From: JAFAZJ01 sp050183765
GTDB lineage: Bacteria; Pseudomonadota; Alphaproteobacteria; Reyranellales; Reyranellaceae
Direction: 5' to 3'
Length of the DNA: 64,000 bases
Assembly: GCA_050183765.1 (NCBI GenBank)
Contig: JBFXAZ010000001.1
Location: forward strand, 62,001-126,000
Shown one piece after another: positions 38,259-46,645 of the stretch. The notes below the pieces were generated by a model. The model saw nothing but the letters and a program-made list of their open reading frames with translations. It did not search any database and was not told where the DNA came from. How positions within the stretch are numbered: the stretch's first letter is position 1; every line of letters starts with the position of its first letter. The position numbers were made by a program, and so were the translations under genes.

Positions 38259-38522
38259 ATGGCCAAGGTTGAGATGTACACGACCCAGTGGTGCGGCTAC
38301 TGCGCCCGCGCGCGCGCGCTGCTGGAGCGCAAGGGCGTCGAGTTCACCGAGTACGACGTCGAGGAAGAAGCCGGCAAGCGCGAGGAAGCGCGGGCCCGCT
38401 CGGGCGGCCGCACCTCGGTGCCGCAGATCTTCATCGGTGGCAGGCATATCGGCGGCAGCGACGAGATGGCCGCGCTCGAGGCGGCGGGCAAGCTCGACGG
38501 GCTGCTGGCCGCGAGCGGCTGA
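38259..38522 (+). CDS. grxC: Glutaredoxin 3
   Basis: The 87-residue class I glutaredoxin carries the dithiol site CGYC (C12, C15) instead of the usual CPYC, with the conserved TSVPQIFIGGRHIGG (cis-Pro) and GGSDEM segments for glutathione binding. It reduces protein disulfides and mixed disulfides. It is 14 bp upstream of the nitrilase-like gene, a conserved arrangement. Confidence 0.93.
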   Translation: MAKVEMYTTQWCGYCARARALLERKGVEFTEYDVEEEAGKREEARARSGGRTSVPQIFIGGRHIGGSDEMAALEAAGKLDGLLAASG

Positions 38523-38535
38523 GGCGGAGGGCACC

Positions 38536-39399
38536 ATGTCGACGAAGTTCACGGTCGGCCTGATCCAGGTCAACGCCACCAACGAGCTGGCGCCCAACAT
38601 CGCCTTCATCGAGGAGCAGACGCGCCGCGCGCGCGACGCCGGCGCGCAGTTCGTGATGACGCCGGAGAACTCCACCCTGATCGGCGCCAATCGCGGCGAG
38701 ACGCTGGCCAAGGCGCTGCCCGAGGAGGAGCACACCGGTCTCGCCTCGGCGCGGGCGATCGCGCGCGAGTGCGGCGTGTGGTTCCTGGTCGGCTCGATCC
38801 ACGTGAAGGTCGAGCCCGAGCGCAACGCCAACCGCTCCTACCTCGTGGCGCCCGATGGCGGCATCGTCGCCAGCTACGACAAGATCCACATGTTCGACGT
38901 GCAGCTCGCCGGCGGCGAGACCTATCGCGAATCCTCGACCTTCCGCCCGGGCGACCAGGCGGTGATCGCCGAGACGCCGTGGGGCAAGCTCGGCATGACC
39001 ATCTGCTACGATCTGCGCTTCCCCTACCTCTATCGCGCGCTGGCGCATGGCGGGGCGGAGATGCTGTCGATCCCGTCGTCCTTCACCGTGCCCACCGGCC
39101 GCGCCCACTGGCACACCCTGATGCGCGCGCGCGCGATCGAGACCGGCTGCTACGTCTTCGCGCCGGCCCAGGTCGGCAGCCATGCCGGCAACCGCAAGAC
39201 CTACGGTCACTCGGTCGTTGTGGCGCCGTGGGGCGAGGTGATCGCCGACGCCGGCGATGGCGGCCCCGGCTTCGTCACCGCCGAGATCGACATGGCCAAG
39301 GTCGCCGAAGCGCGCCAGGCCGTGCCGTCGCTGACCCACGACCGCAGCTTCAGCGGCCCCACCCTGCGCACCTACGCGCTGCCCAAGGCGGCGGAGTAG
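38536..39399 (+). CDS. Nitrilase-like carbon-nitrogen hydrolase
   Basis: The 287-residue amidase of the nitrilase superfamily has all three catalytic residues: E44 (MTPEN), K116 (SYDKIHMFD) and C157 (TICYDLRFP). The close match to NIT1/NIT2-type proteins points to hydrolysis of deaminated glutathione or omega-amide substrates. A GGAGGG ribosome-binding site lies before the ATG. It sits right after grxC, as in many Alphaproteobacteria. Confidence 0.92.
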   Translation: MSTKFTVGLIQVNATNELAPNIAFIEEQTRRARDAGAQFVMTPENSTLIGANRGETLAKALPEEEHTGLASARAIARECGVWFLVGSIHVKVEPERNANRSYLVAPDGGIVASYDKIHMFDVQLAGGETYRESSTFRPGDQAVIAETPWGKLGMTICYDLRFPYLYRALAHGGAEMLSIPSSFTVPTGRAHWHTLMRARAIETGCYVFAPAQVGSHAGNRKTYGHSVVVAPWGEVIADAGDGGPGFVTAEIDMAKVAEARQAVPSLTHDRSFSGPTLRTYALPKAAE

Positions 39400-39403
39400 A
39401 GCC

Positions 39404-39634
39404 ATGGCGGCGGGCGGTCCCCTGCGTCGCGAGATCGACAAGCTGCCACCCGAGGAGCGGCTTCGCCTGGCGCACGAGCTGTTCGAGAGTGTTGGCGATG
39501 AGGAACTGCCTGGATCGCCACTGACCGAAGAGCAATTGGCCGAACTGCGCGAGCGGGTTGCACGCTATCGTGCGGACAAGAGCGCTCGTCGGTGGACTCT
39601 CGAGGAGATCCTGGCTGAGTCCAACCGCGGCTGA
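39404..39634 (+). CDS. Addiction-module antitoxin (short helical)
   Basis: The 76-residue protein is typical of the addiction-module component family (REIDKLPPEERLRLAHELFESV, read in parts; WTLEEILAESNRG at the end). It would neutralise a RelE/ParE-type toxin encoded immediately downstream; that partner carries an in-frame stop, so the antitoxin may now stand alone. It begins only five bases after the nitrilase-like gene. Confidence 0.8.
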   Translation: MAAGGPLRREIDKLPPEERLRLAHELFESVGDEELPGSPLTEEQLAELRERVARYRADKSARRWTLEEILAESNRG

Positions 39635-39635
39635 T

Positions 39636-39938
39636 ATGGCGTTTGTCGTATCCTGGACGGCACCCGCGCGAGGTGATGTCCACGACGACCGACGCTACTA
39701 CGACGCGATTGATTCACGCTTGGACGCGTCGCTGGTCGAACAATTGGGCCGTAGCGAGCGGCTCCTTGGCGAAAACCCGCTCATCTAGCCGAGTATCGGC
39801 GAAGATCTCCGTCGCGCACCCCTGCGCCGGTTTCCATACGCTCTTTACTATTCGGTCGAGGACGATGAGGTGATCATTGTCGCTTTGATGCACCATCGAC
39901 GGCGCCGGGCCGCGCGCGACGAACTCGTTCGCTCCTAG
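39636..39938 (+). pseudogene. RelE/ParE-type toxin gene with in-frame stop
   Basis: The frame begins MAFVVSWTAPARGDV and continues through the family's RYYDAIDSRLDASLVEQL segment, but a TAG at 39,786-39,788 ends it after 50 residues. The very same frame then continues with PSIGEDLRRAPLRRFPYALYY and EVIIVALMHHRRR to a second stop at 39,936. These are the C-terminal strand and His/Arg residues of the toxin. So one nonsense change appears to have inactivated it. A sequencing error or readthrough would be the alternatives. Confidence 0.8.
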
Positions 39939-40444
39939 GGCCGACGCGCGGCGATGCGCTGGACCATGGCGGGGTGGGGATCGCTCAGCATCGTGGCCTC
40001 GTAGGCGACAATCGACAGGCCGCCCTCGCGCGCCACCTCGAGCAACTCGCCGTCGCGCAGCAGGTAGGCGGGGTTGCTCGGCTTGCCGAAGCGTTCGTTG
40101 CCGGCCATGAACGTCTCGTAGAGCAGGACGCCGCCGGGCTCGAGCGCGGCCAGCAGCGATGGCCAGAGCGGGCGGTGGAGGTAGTTGGTCGCGACCACGG
40201 CGCCGAACTGCCGACCGGGCAGTGGCCAGGGCGAGCCGTCTTCGAGATCGGCGGCGATGATCCGCGTGCCCGCGTCGCCGGCGAGATCGGCCAGGCTGCC
40301 GACGTCGCGGTCGAGCGCCGTGACCGGATGGCCGCGCGCGCGCAGGAAGCGCGTGTGACGCCCGCCGCCCGCGGCGACATCGAGCACGGCGCTGCCCGGC
40401 GCGATCAGCGGCGCCCAGCGCGCGATCCACGGCGAAGGGTCCAC
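39935..40444 (-). CDS. Class I SAM-dependent methyltransferase
   Basis: The 169-residue protein has SAM motif I VLDVAAGGGRHTRFLRARG followed by VTALDRDVGSL, and ATNYLHRPLWPSLLAALEPGGVLLYETF. It resembles small tellurite-resistance-like methyltransferases. The frame has no ATG; GTG at 40,444 is the first sensible start, seven bases after the hydrolase gene upstream. Its stop overlaps the toxin's stop on the opposite strand (CTAG). Confidence 0.75.
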   Translation of the reverse strand: MDPSPWIARWAPLIAPGSAVLDVAAGGGRHTRFLRARGHPVTALDRDVGSLADLAGDAGTRIIAADLEDGSPWPLPGRQFGAVVATNYLHRPLWPSLLAALEPGGVLLYETFMAGNERFGKPSNPAYLLRDGELLEVAREGGLSIVAYEATMLSDPHPAMVQRIAARRP

Positions 40445-40451
40445 GCCGGGC

Positions 40452-41411
40452 TTAGTAGGCCGGCCGCCGCGGATGGCCGCCGGGCGGAGCGTAGCCGCGC
40501 TCGGCCGCCTCGCGCAGCGCCCGCTGGCGCGCGTCGCGCTCGCGCAGCAGCCGGTTGGCGCGGTCGACCAGGGCCCGCGACGGCGGGATCGCGACCAGCG
40601 CCGAGGCGAGGCCGCCAAGCTCCACGGCCCGAGAGCCGACGAAGGCGGCGACATCGCGCGCCGCGGCCGTCTCCTGATTGGGATCGAGATACAGCAGATA
40701 GGCGTTGATTCGCGCCGAATACGACGGGTCCTGCTCCGGCGTGTCGAGCGGGAAGCCGCCCATCGCGGCGTGGGTCCCGGGGAACCTGTCGAGCAGCCAG
40801 TCGCGCGTCGGATCCATCGTCGTGCCGGTGTTGCCGAACCATGGACGCGAGCCGATCCTCGGATCGCGGATCGCGTGGCGGCAGACCTGGACGTTGGCCG
40901 GCACGACCGAGACGTTGTAGGGCAGGTCCATGCTCATGTCGCGGTCGACGGCGTCGAACAGGCCGAGGTAGCGGACATCGATGCCGAGCTGGCGCAGATA
41001 CTCGCAGAAGCACATCGCGATGAAGCCGCCCCGGCTGTAGCCGAACACGAACACCGCGGGCGGCCCGTCGGCGCCCGGCGTGTAGGTCGTGTGCTCGACG
41101 CGCGTGCCGCCGCCGCCGGTGCGCGGCATCGCTTCGGGCGCCTCGTACTCGACGCGCCGGGTGATGCCGGGGCAGTTCGCCTCGAAGACGCGGATCGCCG
41201 CGCGCAGGATATCGTCGCAATTGACGCCCAGCCCGTCCGGGCTGACGCCGTAGTGCTTGATGGCGCCGGCGACCGCCCGGTCGAAGCACTGCGAGACGAA
41301 GGACTGCTCGCGCATGGTCGTGTTGAGCCGCCAGTTCTCGGTCGAGATGTAGCCGCCCCCGGTGCCCTCGAACCCGAATACGTACGTCTTGCCCACGTCG
41401 CACTCTCCCAT
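40452..41411 (-). CDS. DUF2235-like alpha/beta hydrolase
   Basis: This 319-residue soluble protein has an N-terminal TYVFGFEGTGGG, a nucleophile elbow VFGYSRGGFIA with S126, and LGLFDAVDRD, the layout of DUF2235 hydrolases. Some DUF2235 proteins are type VI secretion lipases; no T6SS gene is present here. No signal peptide is seen. It starts an apparent two-gene unit with the methyltransferase. Confidence 0.7.
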   Translation of the reverse strand: MGECDVGKTYVFGFEGTGGGYISTENWRLNTTMREQSFVSQCFDRAVAGAIKHYGVSPDGLGVNCDDILRAAIRVFEANCPGITRRVEYEAPEAMPRTGGGGTRVEHTTYTPGADGPPAVFVFGYSRGGFIAMCFCEYLRQLGIDVRYLGLFDAVDRDMSMDLPYNVSVVPANVQVCRHAIRDPRIGSRPWFGNTGTTMDPTRDWLLDRFPGTHAAMGGFPLDTPEQDPSYSARINAYLLYLDPNQETAAARDVAAFVGSRAVELGGLASALVAIPPSRALVDRANRLLRERDARQRALREAAERGYAPPGGHPRRPAY

Positions 41412-41576
41412 CGCTGGTCTTGACGGGTCTACGTCACCGGCCGCCGTCGCATCCCCGGGCCATTATCCGATCGGACCCCTTGTGACACAGTCTTGTCAAA
41501 TCGCCGGCGATGGCCCACATCTTTCTGGCACTCCGGCGCCACGAGTGCCAAGCGCCTTCGCAAGACACGGTTCGGA

Positions 41577-42065
41577 ATGATCAAGTACACGCTGCGCTGC
41601 TCCAAGGATCATCGGTTCGACAGCTGGTTCCGCGACAGCTCGACCTACGAGAAGCAGGAAAAGCGCGGGCTGCTGGAATGCCCGACCTGCGGCGACCACA
41701 AGGTCGAACGCGCGCTGGTGGCGCCGAACGTCGCCGCCAAGGGCAACCAGCGCCGCGCGCGTCGTCCGGCGGCGCCTCCGGTCGAGGCTGGCGCCGAAGC
41801 GCCGGCGGCGCCGGCCAACGCCGTGGCCACGGTGCCGCCGAACATGCCGCCGGAGCTGCGCAAGGTGCTGCTGGAGCTGCGCGGGCAGGTCGAGAAGAAC
41901 TGCGACTATGTCGGCGACAAGTTCGCCGAGGAGGCGCGCAAGATCCACTACGGCGAGACCGACAAGCGCGGCATCTACGGCGAGACCTCGGACGAGGAGG
42001 CCGCGGCGCTGGCCGACGAGGGCATCGAGTTCGGCCGCCTGCCCTGGGTCCCCAAGGGCAACTGA
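41577..42065 (+). CDS. DUF1178 zinc-ribbon protein
   Basis: The 162-residue protein begins MIKYTLRCSKDHRFDSWFRDS and has C8, C35 and C38 (CPTCG) typical of DUF1178; the rest is an Ala/Pro-rich linker and a C-terminal EKNCDYVGDKFAEEARKIHYGE region. The family is linked to the grxC and nitrilase genes in Alphaproteobacteria, but no biochemical role is established. Confidence 0.9.
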   Translation: MIKYTLRCSKDHRFDSWFRDSSTYEKQEKRGLLECPTCGDHKVERALVAPNVAAKGNQRRARRPAAPPVEAGAEAPAAPANAVATVPPNMPPELRKVLLELRGQVEKNCDYVGDKFAEEARKIHYGETDKRGIYGETSDEEAAALADEGIEFGRLPWVPKGN

Positions 42066-42080
42066 TTCGCCAAAAAGATG

Positions 42081-42106
42081 GGCCCCGCGCGGGAAGCGAC
42101 GGGGCC
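42081..42106 (+). terminator. GC hairpin after DUF1178 gene
   Basis: A stem GGCCCCG/CGGGGCC with a 12-base loop lies about 15 bp after the DUF1178 stop, preceded by a short A-run (CAAAAAG). It has no downstream T-run, so termination efficiency is uncertain. Confidence 0.45.
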
Positions 42107-42212
42107 GAAGTCGGGGGAGAAATGTGGTACCGCGGGGGGAGAATTGCGGTCCACCAACCCGACAACGTCCTCGCGCGCGCGAGGTTGCGCGGCACCCGAA
42201 AGAATTTCGCGC

Positions 42213-42695
42213 CTAGTCATCCAGATGCGCCAGCGGCAGCGGCGCACCGGCCTTGAAGGTCTGGATCGCGATATTGCTGCGCACCTCGCGGATCACCGGC
42301 AGGTTCAGCAGCTTGCCGACGAGGAAGCGCTGGTAGTGCTGAAGATCGGGGACGACCACTTCTAATAGATAATCGGCTTCGCCCGACACCATGTGGCAGG
42401 CCACGACCTCGGGCATCGCCACCAGCTGCGCCTCGAAATCGTCGCAGCGCTCGTCGGCGTGGTTGCCGATGCGCACGCCGATGAAGACGGTCAGCCCCAG
42501 CCCGATGCGCTCGCGCCCCAGCATGGCGCGATAGGCGCCGATATAGCCGTCGCGCTCCAGCCGCTTGACCCGGCGCAGGCAGGGCGAGGGCGACAGGCCC
42601 ACCCGTTCGGCCAACTCCACATTGGTCAGCCGGCCATCCGCCTGCAGGGTGGCGATGATGCGGCGGTCGATGGCGTCGAGATCGGAAGCTGGCAT
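42213..42695 (-). CDS. Lrp/AsnC family regulator
   Basis: This 160-residue feast/famine regulator has an N-terminal HTH (LDAIDRRIIATLQADGRLTNVELAERV and GLSPSPCLRRVKRLE) and a C-terminal RAM domain (FIGVRIGN, HMVSGEADYLLEVVVPD). Ligand-binding details are not readable. It is divergent from the NTF2-like gene, which is therefore a plausible target. Confidence 0.93.
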   Translation of the reverse strand: MPASDLDAIDRRIIATLQADGRLTNVELAERVGLSPSPCLRRVKRLERDGYIGAYRAMLGRERIGLGLTVFIGVRIGNHADERCDDFEAQLVAMPEVVACHMVSGEADYLLEVVVPDLQHYQRFLVGKLLNLPVIREVRSNIAIQTFKAGAPLPLAHLDD

Positions 42696-42821
42696 TGTCT
42701 GTCTCGAATGATGTGGTCAGAGGCACGATATAGCGATCCAGAAACGGAATCAGCCATACTTCGCAAGGACACGCTCCTCCTCTCCAGCGCATGGTGTGCC
42801 CGCCAACCACCGGAGCACGTC

Positions 42822-43202
42822 ATGACCGACCGACAGACCAGCCTCATGCAGGCCGTCCAGCGCTATCTCGATCTCTGCCAGGACAACGACCGCTCGCGGT
42901 TCGACCGGGTCTTCCAGCCCACCGCGCAATTGCACGGCGTCGTCGACGGGGCGCTGAAGAAGTCGACGGCGGCGGAGTTCCGCGACGGCTTTCTCGGCCG
43001 CCCGTCGCCGATCTCGCTGGGCTCGCCGCGCGCCGACGAGATCCTGCTGGTCGATTTCGCCTCCGACACCCAGGCGATGACCAAGCTGCGCCTGCGCATC
43101 AACGACACGATCTACGTCGACTACCTCACCTGGCATCGCGTCGACGGCGAGTGGCGGATCACCGCGAAGGGCTTCCACATCGAGACGACGCGCGCCGCCT
43201 AG
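42822..43202 (+). CDS. NTF2/SnoaL-like protein
   Basis: The 126-residue cone-shaped-fold protein is of the lumazine-binding/NTF2-like type: VQRYLDLCQDNDRSRFDRVFQPTAQLHGVVDG (in parts) then FRDGF, and YVDYLTWHRVDGEWRITAKGFH at the end. Members may be isomerases, hydratases or ligand binders. It shares a 126-bp control region with the divergent Lrp gene. Confidence 0.8.
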   Translation: MTDRQTSLMQAVQRYLDLCQDNDRSRFDRVFQPTAQLHGVVDGALKKSTAAEFRDGFLGRPSPISLGSPRADEILLVDFASDTQAMTKLRLRINDTIYVDYLTWHRVDGEWRITAKGFHIETTRAA

Positions 43203-43230
43203 CGCACGATGAGGGGGAGTCGAACCACCA

Positions 43231-43299
43231 CTGTCATCCCGAGCGCAGCGAGGAATCCAGGCGGCTCTCCTAGATCCCTCGCTGCGCTCGGGATGACAG
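43231..43299. repeat. Family C intergenic palindrome, copy 2
   Basis: The 69-bp element is bounded by CTGTCATCCCGAGCGCAGCG and its complement CGCTGCGCTCGGGATGACAG, with GGCGGCTCTCC between. It matches the right half of the longest copy at 48,338. The 262-bp gap between the NTF2-like and amidohydrolase genes otherwise shows only a GGGAGG ribosome-binding site before the latter. Confidence 0.85.
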
Positions 43300-43465
43300 G
43301 AAGCCGAACCTGTCCGCATCGCGCTCCAGGCCGGCCGGCGCCTGGCGCATCGCGAGGTGTTGTCGACCGGGGTTGCCTCTCGCCGGTGTTTCTCGCGTTG
43401 GACAGCGCGGGACAACCGCCCTACCGTCGCGCCAAGAGTAAGCGCGACCTGGGAGGGACGCCACC

Positions 43466-44776
43466 ATGGACGAGACGCTGTTCAGGAACGTGCGCATCAT
43501 CGACGGATCGGGCGAGGCGCCCTATGCCGGCGAGGTCCTCGTCCAGGGCAACCGCATCAAGGCGATCGCGCGGCGGCCGGCGGCGCTCGGCGCCGCGGCG
43601 GATGTCGCCGTGGTCGATGGCGGCGGCGCCACCCTGATGCCGGGCCTGGTCGAGGCGCATGCGCATGCCAGCTTCATCAACACGCCGTCCTCGCCGGCGC
43701 TGGGCGAGGTGCCGCCGGAAGAGCACACGCTGCTGACGGCGAAGTTCGCGCGCATGCTGCTCGACCACGGCTTCACCGCGCTGCACAGCGCGGCCGCGGC
43801 CAAGCCCAGGCTCGACGTCGCGGTGCGCAACGCGATCAACGCCGGCGACCTGGTGGGGCCGCGCATGCTGGCGGCGTCGCTGGAGATGACGGTGACCAGC
43901 GGCCTGGGCGACGTGCGGCTCAACCACCTGCATCGCGAGACCTTCGCCGTGGTCGCCGACGGGGCCGACGAGTTCCGCCGCTGGGCGCGCTTCTTCGTGC
44001 GCGAAGGCGTCGACGTTCTGAAGATCAACCCCTCGGGCGACGAAGGCACGCCGGGCTCCAAGGCGCACATGACCGTGATGACCGACGCCGAGGTCGCCGC
44101 CGTGGCCGAGGTGGCGCGCGCGCACGAGAAGCGCATGGCGGCGCACGCGCGCAGCGCCGGCGCGGTGAAGCTGTCGCTGCGTCACGGCATCGACGTGATC
44201 TACCACGCCACGCTGTGCGACGAGGAAGCGCTCGACATGCTGGAGGCGCGCAAGGCGCGCGTCTTCGTCGCGCCGACCATCGGCATCACCTACGGCGTGT
44301 ACAAGGAGGCGCCGTTGCGCGGCGTCACGCTCGCCGACGACGTGAAGCGGCGCTTCGACAACGAGTTCGTCAAGGGCATCGAGAACATGAAGGCGCTGAA
44401 GAAGCGCGGCGTGCGCGTGCTGCCCGGCGGCGACTACGGTTTCGCCTTCAATCCGATGCCGCGCAACGCGCGCGACATGGAGCATTTCGTCACCCTGTTC
44501 GACTTCACGCCGATGGAGGCGATCGTCGCGGCGACGAAGTTCGGCGGCGAGCTGATGGCCAGGGGCGCCGGCCCGGGCGAGAGCGAGCGCACGGCACCCG
44601 AGCTCGGCATGGTGAAGGAAGGCTTCCTCGCCGACCTGCTGCTGGTCGACGGCGATCCCGCGGTCGACGTGTCGATCCTGCAGGACGCCAACCGCCTGCT
44701 GGCGATCATGAAGGACGGCACCTTCCACAAGGCGCCGCCCGCACGCCGCGAGGCACGGCCGATGGCGGCGGAGTAG
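43466..44776 (+). CDS. Amidohydrolase family protein
   Basis: This 436-residue metal-dependent hydrolase has H65 and H67 (EAHAHASF), a Lys in VLKINPSGDEG that could carboxylate as metal bridge, a later HARSAG, then DVIYHATLCDEEAL, and a D in LPGGDYGF. The final composite-strand domain ends with the classic DLLLVDGDPAVDVSIL. The substrate (imide, amide or ring) is unknown. A GGGAGG ribosome-binding site precedes the ATG. Confidence 0.92.
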   Translation: MDETLFRNVRIIDGSGEAPYAGEVLVQGNRIKAIARRPAALGAAADVAVVDGGGATLMPGLVEAHAHASFINTPSSPALGEVPPEEHTLLTAKFARMLLDHGFTALHSAAAAKPRLDVAVRNAINAGDLVGPRMLAASLEMTVTSGLGDVRLNHLHRETFAVVADGADEFRRWARFFVREGVDVLKINPSGDEGTPGSKAHMTVMTDAEVAAVAEVARAHEKRMAAHARSAGAVKLSLRHGIDVIYHATLCDEEALDMLEARKARVFVAPTIGITYGVYKEAPLRGVTLADDVKRRFDNEFVKGIENMKALKKRGVRVLPGGDYGFAFNPMPRNARDMEHFVTLFDFTPMEAIVAATKFGGELMARGAGPGESERTAPELGMVKEGFLADLLLVDGDPAVDVSILQDANRLLAIMKDGTFHKAPPARREARPMAAE

Positions 44777-44780
44777 AAGG

Positions 44781-44936
44781 CCTTCTCCCCGCGAAGGCGG
44801 GGAGAAGGTGGCGCGAAGCGCCGGATGAGGGGCTTTGCGATCGTCCAACATACGACGAGGCGGGTGAGAGGATTCGAAGCCCCTCATCCGCCTCGCTGAC
44901 GCTCGGCACCTTCTCCCCGCCTTCGCGGGGAGAAGG
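44781..44936. repeat. Family A intergenic palindromic repeat, copy 3
   Basis: The 156-bp element has the shared CCTTCTCCCCGC...GCGGGGAGAAGG hairpin ends and the GGATGAGGGGCTT/AAGCCCCTCATCC arms. Its left end has GCGCGAAGCGCC in place of the CCCGAAGGG seen in copy 1, and its middle is diverged. It fills the gap between the amidohydrolase gene and the convergent aminotransferase gene. Confidence 0.9.
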
Positions 44937-44939
44937 AAT

Positions 44940-46142
44940 CTAACGCAGCGCGGCGCAGGCGCGCTGGATGCGGCGGCCGGCTTCCTCGAGCATCTCGGTC
45001 GCGGTGGCGTAGGAGATGCGGAAGGCCGGGCCCATGCCGAAGGCCGAGCCCTGCACCACCGACAGGCCCTCGGCCTCGAGCAGGTAGTTCACGAAGTCGG
45101 TGTCGTTGGCGATCGTCTTGCCGTCGGGTGTCTTCTTGCCGATCGTGCCGGCGCAGGACGGGTAGACGTAGAACGCGCCCTCGGGCCGCGGGCACTTGAT
45201 GCCGGTGGCCTGGTTGAGCATCGAGACGATCAGGTCGCGGCGCTGCTTGAAGACGGCATTGTTGCGCGGGATGAAGTCGGTCGGCCCGTTGAGCGCCGCC
45301 ACCGAGGCCGCCTGGCTGATCGAGCTGGCGTTCGAGGTGCTCTGCGACTGCACGGTGATCATGGCGTTGATCAGCGCCTGCGGGCCTGCCGCGTAGCCGA
45401 TGCGCCAGCCGGTCATGCAGTACGCCTTCGACACGCCGTTCATGGTCAAGGTGCGATCGAACAGCGCCGGCTCGACCTGCGCCGGGGTGGTGAAGACGAA
45501 ATCGTCGTAGACCAGCTTCTCGTACATATCGTCGGTCAGCACCCAGACATGCGGGTGCTTGAGCAGCACGTCGCACAGCGCGCGCAGCTCGGCCTTCGAG
45601 TAGGCGGCGCCGGTCGGGTTCGACGGCGAGTTCAGGATCAGCCACTTGGTGCGCGGCGTGATCGCCCGGTCGAGATCCTCGGGCTGCAGCTTGAAGCCCT
45701 TGGACTCCGGGCAATCGACGATCACCGGCGTGCCGTCGGCGAACGACACCATCTCCGGATACGACACCCAGTAGGGCGCCGGGATCACGACCTCGTCGCC
45801 GGCGTTCAGGGTCGAGCACATCGCGTTGAAGATGATCTGCTTGCCGCCGTTGGTGACGATGGTCTGCGAGACCTTGTACTCCAGCCCGTGATCGCGCTTG
45901 AACTTGTCGACGATCGCCGAGCGCAGCGCCGGCGTGCCGGCGATCGGCGTGTAGCGCGTGTCGTTCTCGCGGATCGCCTTGTAGGCGGCTTCCTTGATGT
46001 GGTCGGGGGTCGGGAAGTCCGGCTCGCCGGCGGCCAGCCCGATGACGTCTTTGCCCGCCGCCTTCATCTCCAGGAACTTGCCCTGCGCGGCGTTCGTGGG
46101 AGACGGCTTGATGCGGCTGAGACGGTCGGCGATGAAGGCCAT
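44940..46142 (-). CDS. Class I aminotransferase (aspartate aminotransferase)
   Basis: The 400-residue PLP enzyme of the class I-beta aspartate/prephenate aminotransferase group carries K239 (NGVSKAYCMTGWRIGYAAG), which forms the Schiff base. AGEPDFPTPDHIKEAA, NGGKQIIFNAM, LNSPSNPTGAAYSK and the C-terminal FRISYATA with its carboxylate-binding Arg are also present. The start MAFIADRLSRIKPSPT is typical. It may act on aspartate and aromatic or prephenate substrates. Confidence 0.95.
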   Translation of the reverse strand: MAFIADRLSRIKPSPTNAAQGKFLEMKAAGKDVIGLAAGEPDFPTPDHIKEAAYKAIRENDTRYTPIAGTPALRSAIVDKFKRDHGLEYKVSQTIVTNGGKQIIFNAMCSTLNAGDEVVIPAPYWVSYPEMVSFADGTPVIVDCPESKGFKLQPEDLDRAITPRTKWLILNSPSNPTGAAYSKAELRALCDVLLKHPHVWVLTDDMYEKLVYDDFVFTTPAQVEPALFDRTLTMNGVSKAYCMTGWRIGYAAGPQALINAMITVQSQSTSNASSISQAASVAALNGPTDFIPRNNAVFKQRRDLIVSMLNQATGIKCPRPEGAFYVYPSCAGTIGKKTPDGKTIANDTDFVNYLLEAEGLSVVQGSAFGMGPAFRISYATATEMLEEAGRRIQRACAALR

Positions 46143-46279
46143 GACTGGGGGTTCCCGGATGTCGCCCGGTAACCGCCGGGCGCGCGCCCGCTTAGGGCGG
46201 CGCAACCTAATGGCTGCCGTCCGCAGCCGCAAGGCGAGGCGGGGGAAATCTTGTCAGCGCACAATCATGCGGCGGCGCA

Positions 46280-46513
46280 TCAGCGTTCGCCGTACTCGTC
46301 GACCACCCGTTCGAGGAACTGGGAAAACGCCAGCAACAGGGCGGTCGGCCGCGCGGTGCCATCCTGGATGGTCGCGAGGCGCCACTCGCCCATGCGGCGC
46401 ACCAGCGGCGTCACGTCGCGGCGCACGTCCCCGGGCAGGCGGTCGAGCGCCTGGTTGACGTCGTTGGCGACGAGGAACAGGTCGCCGATCTCGACGAAGC
46501 GCAATTGGGCCAT
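46280..46513 (-). CDS. Small hypothetical protein
   Basis: This 77-residue charged, mostly helical protein (MAQLRFVEIGDLFLVANDVNQ) has no signal or membrane segment. Family unknown. It lies between the aminotransferase and the cyclase gene, all on the same strand, about 130 bp from each. The start at 46,513 is the best placed ATG for the compact fold. Confidence 0.5.
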   Translation of the reverse strand: MAQLRFVEIGDLFLVANDVNQALDRLPGDVRRDVTPLVRRMGEWRLATIQDGTARPTALLLAFSQFLERVVDEYGER

Positions 46514-46645
46514 GGGGCAAGCCTTCGGTTCGCTGGCCGACGAAGCGCGCTGGGGCTCCGCCTGCGATGGGCACTGCCCGACAACGCGGCGACCGCGGGG
46601 AGGTTTCGTGCACCCGCCGGCGCGCATCGTGCGCGCCTTCCGGGC

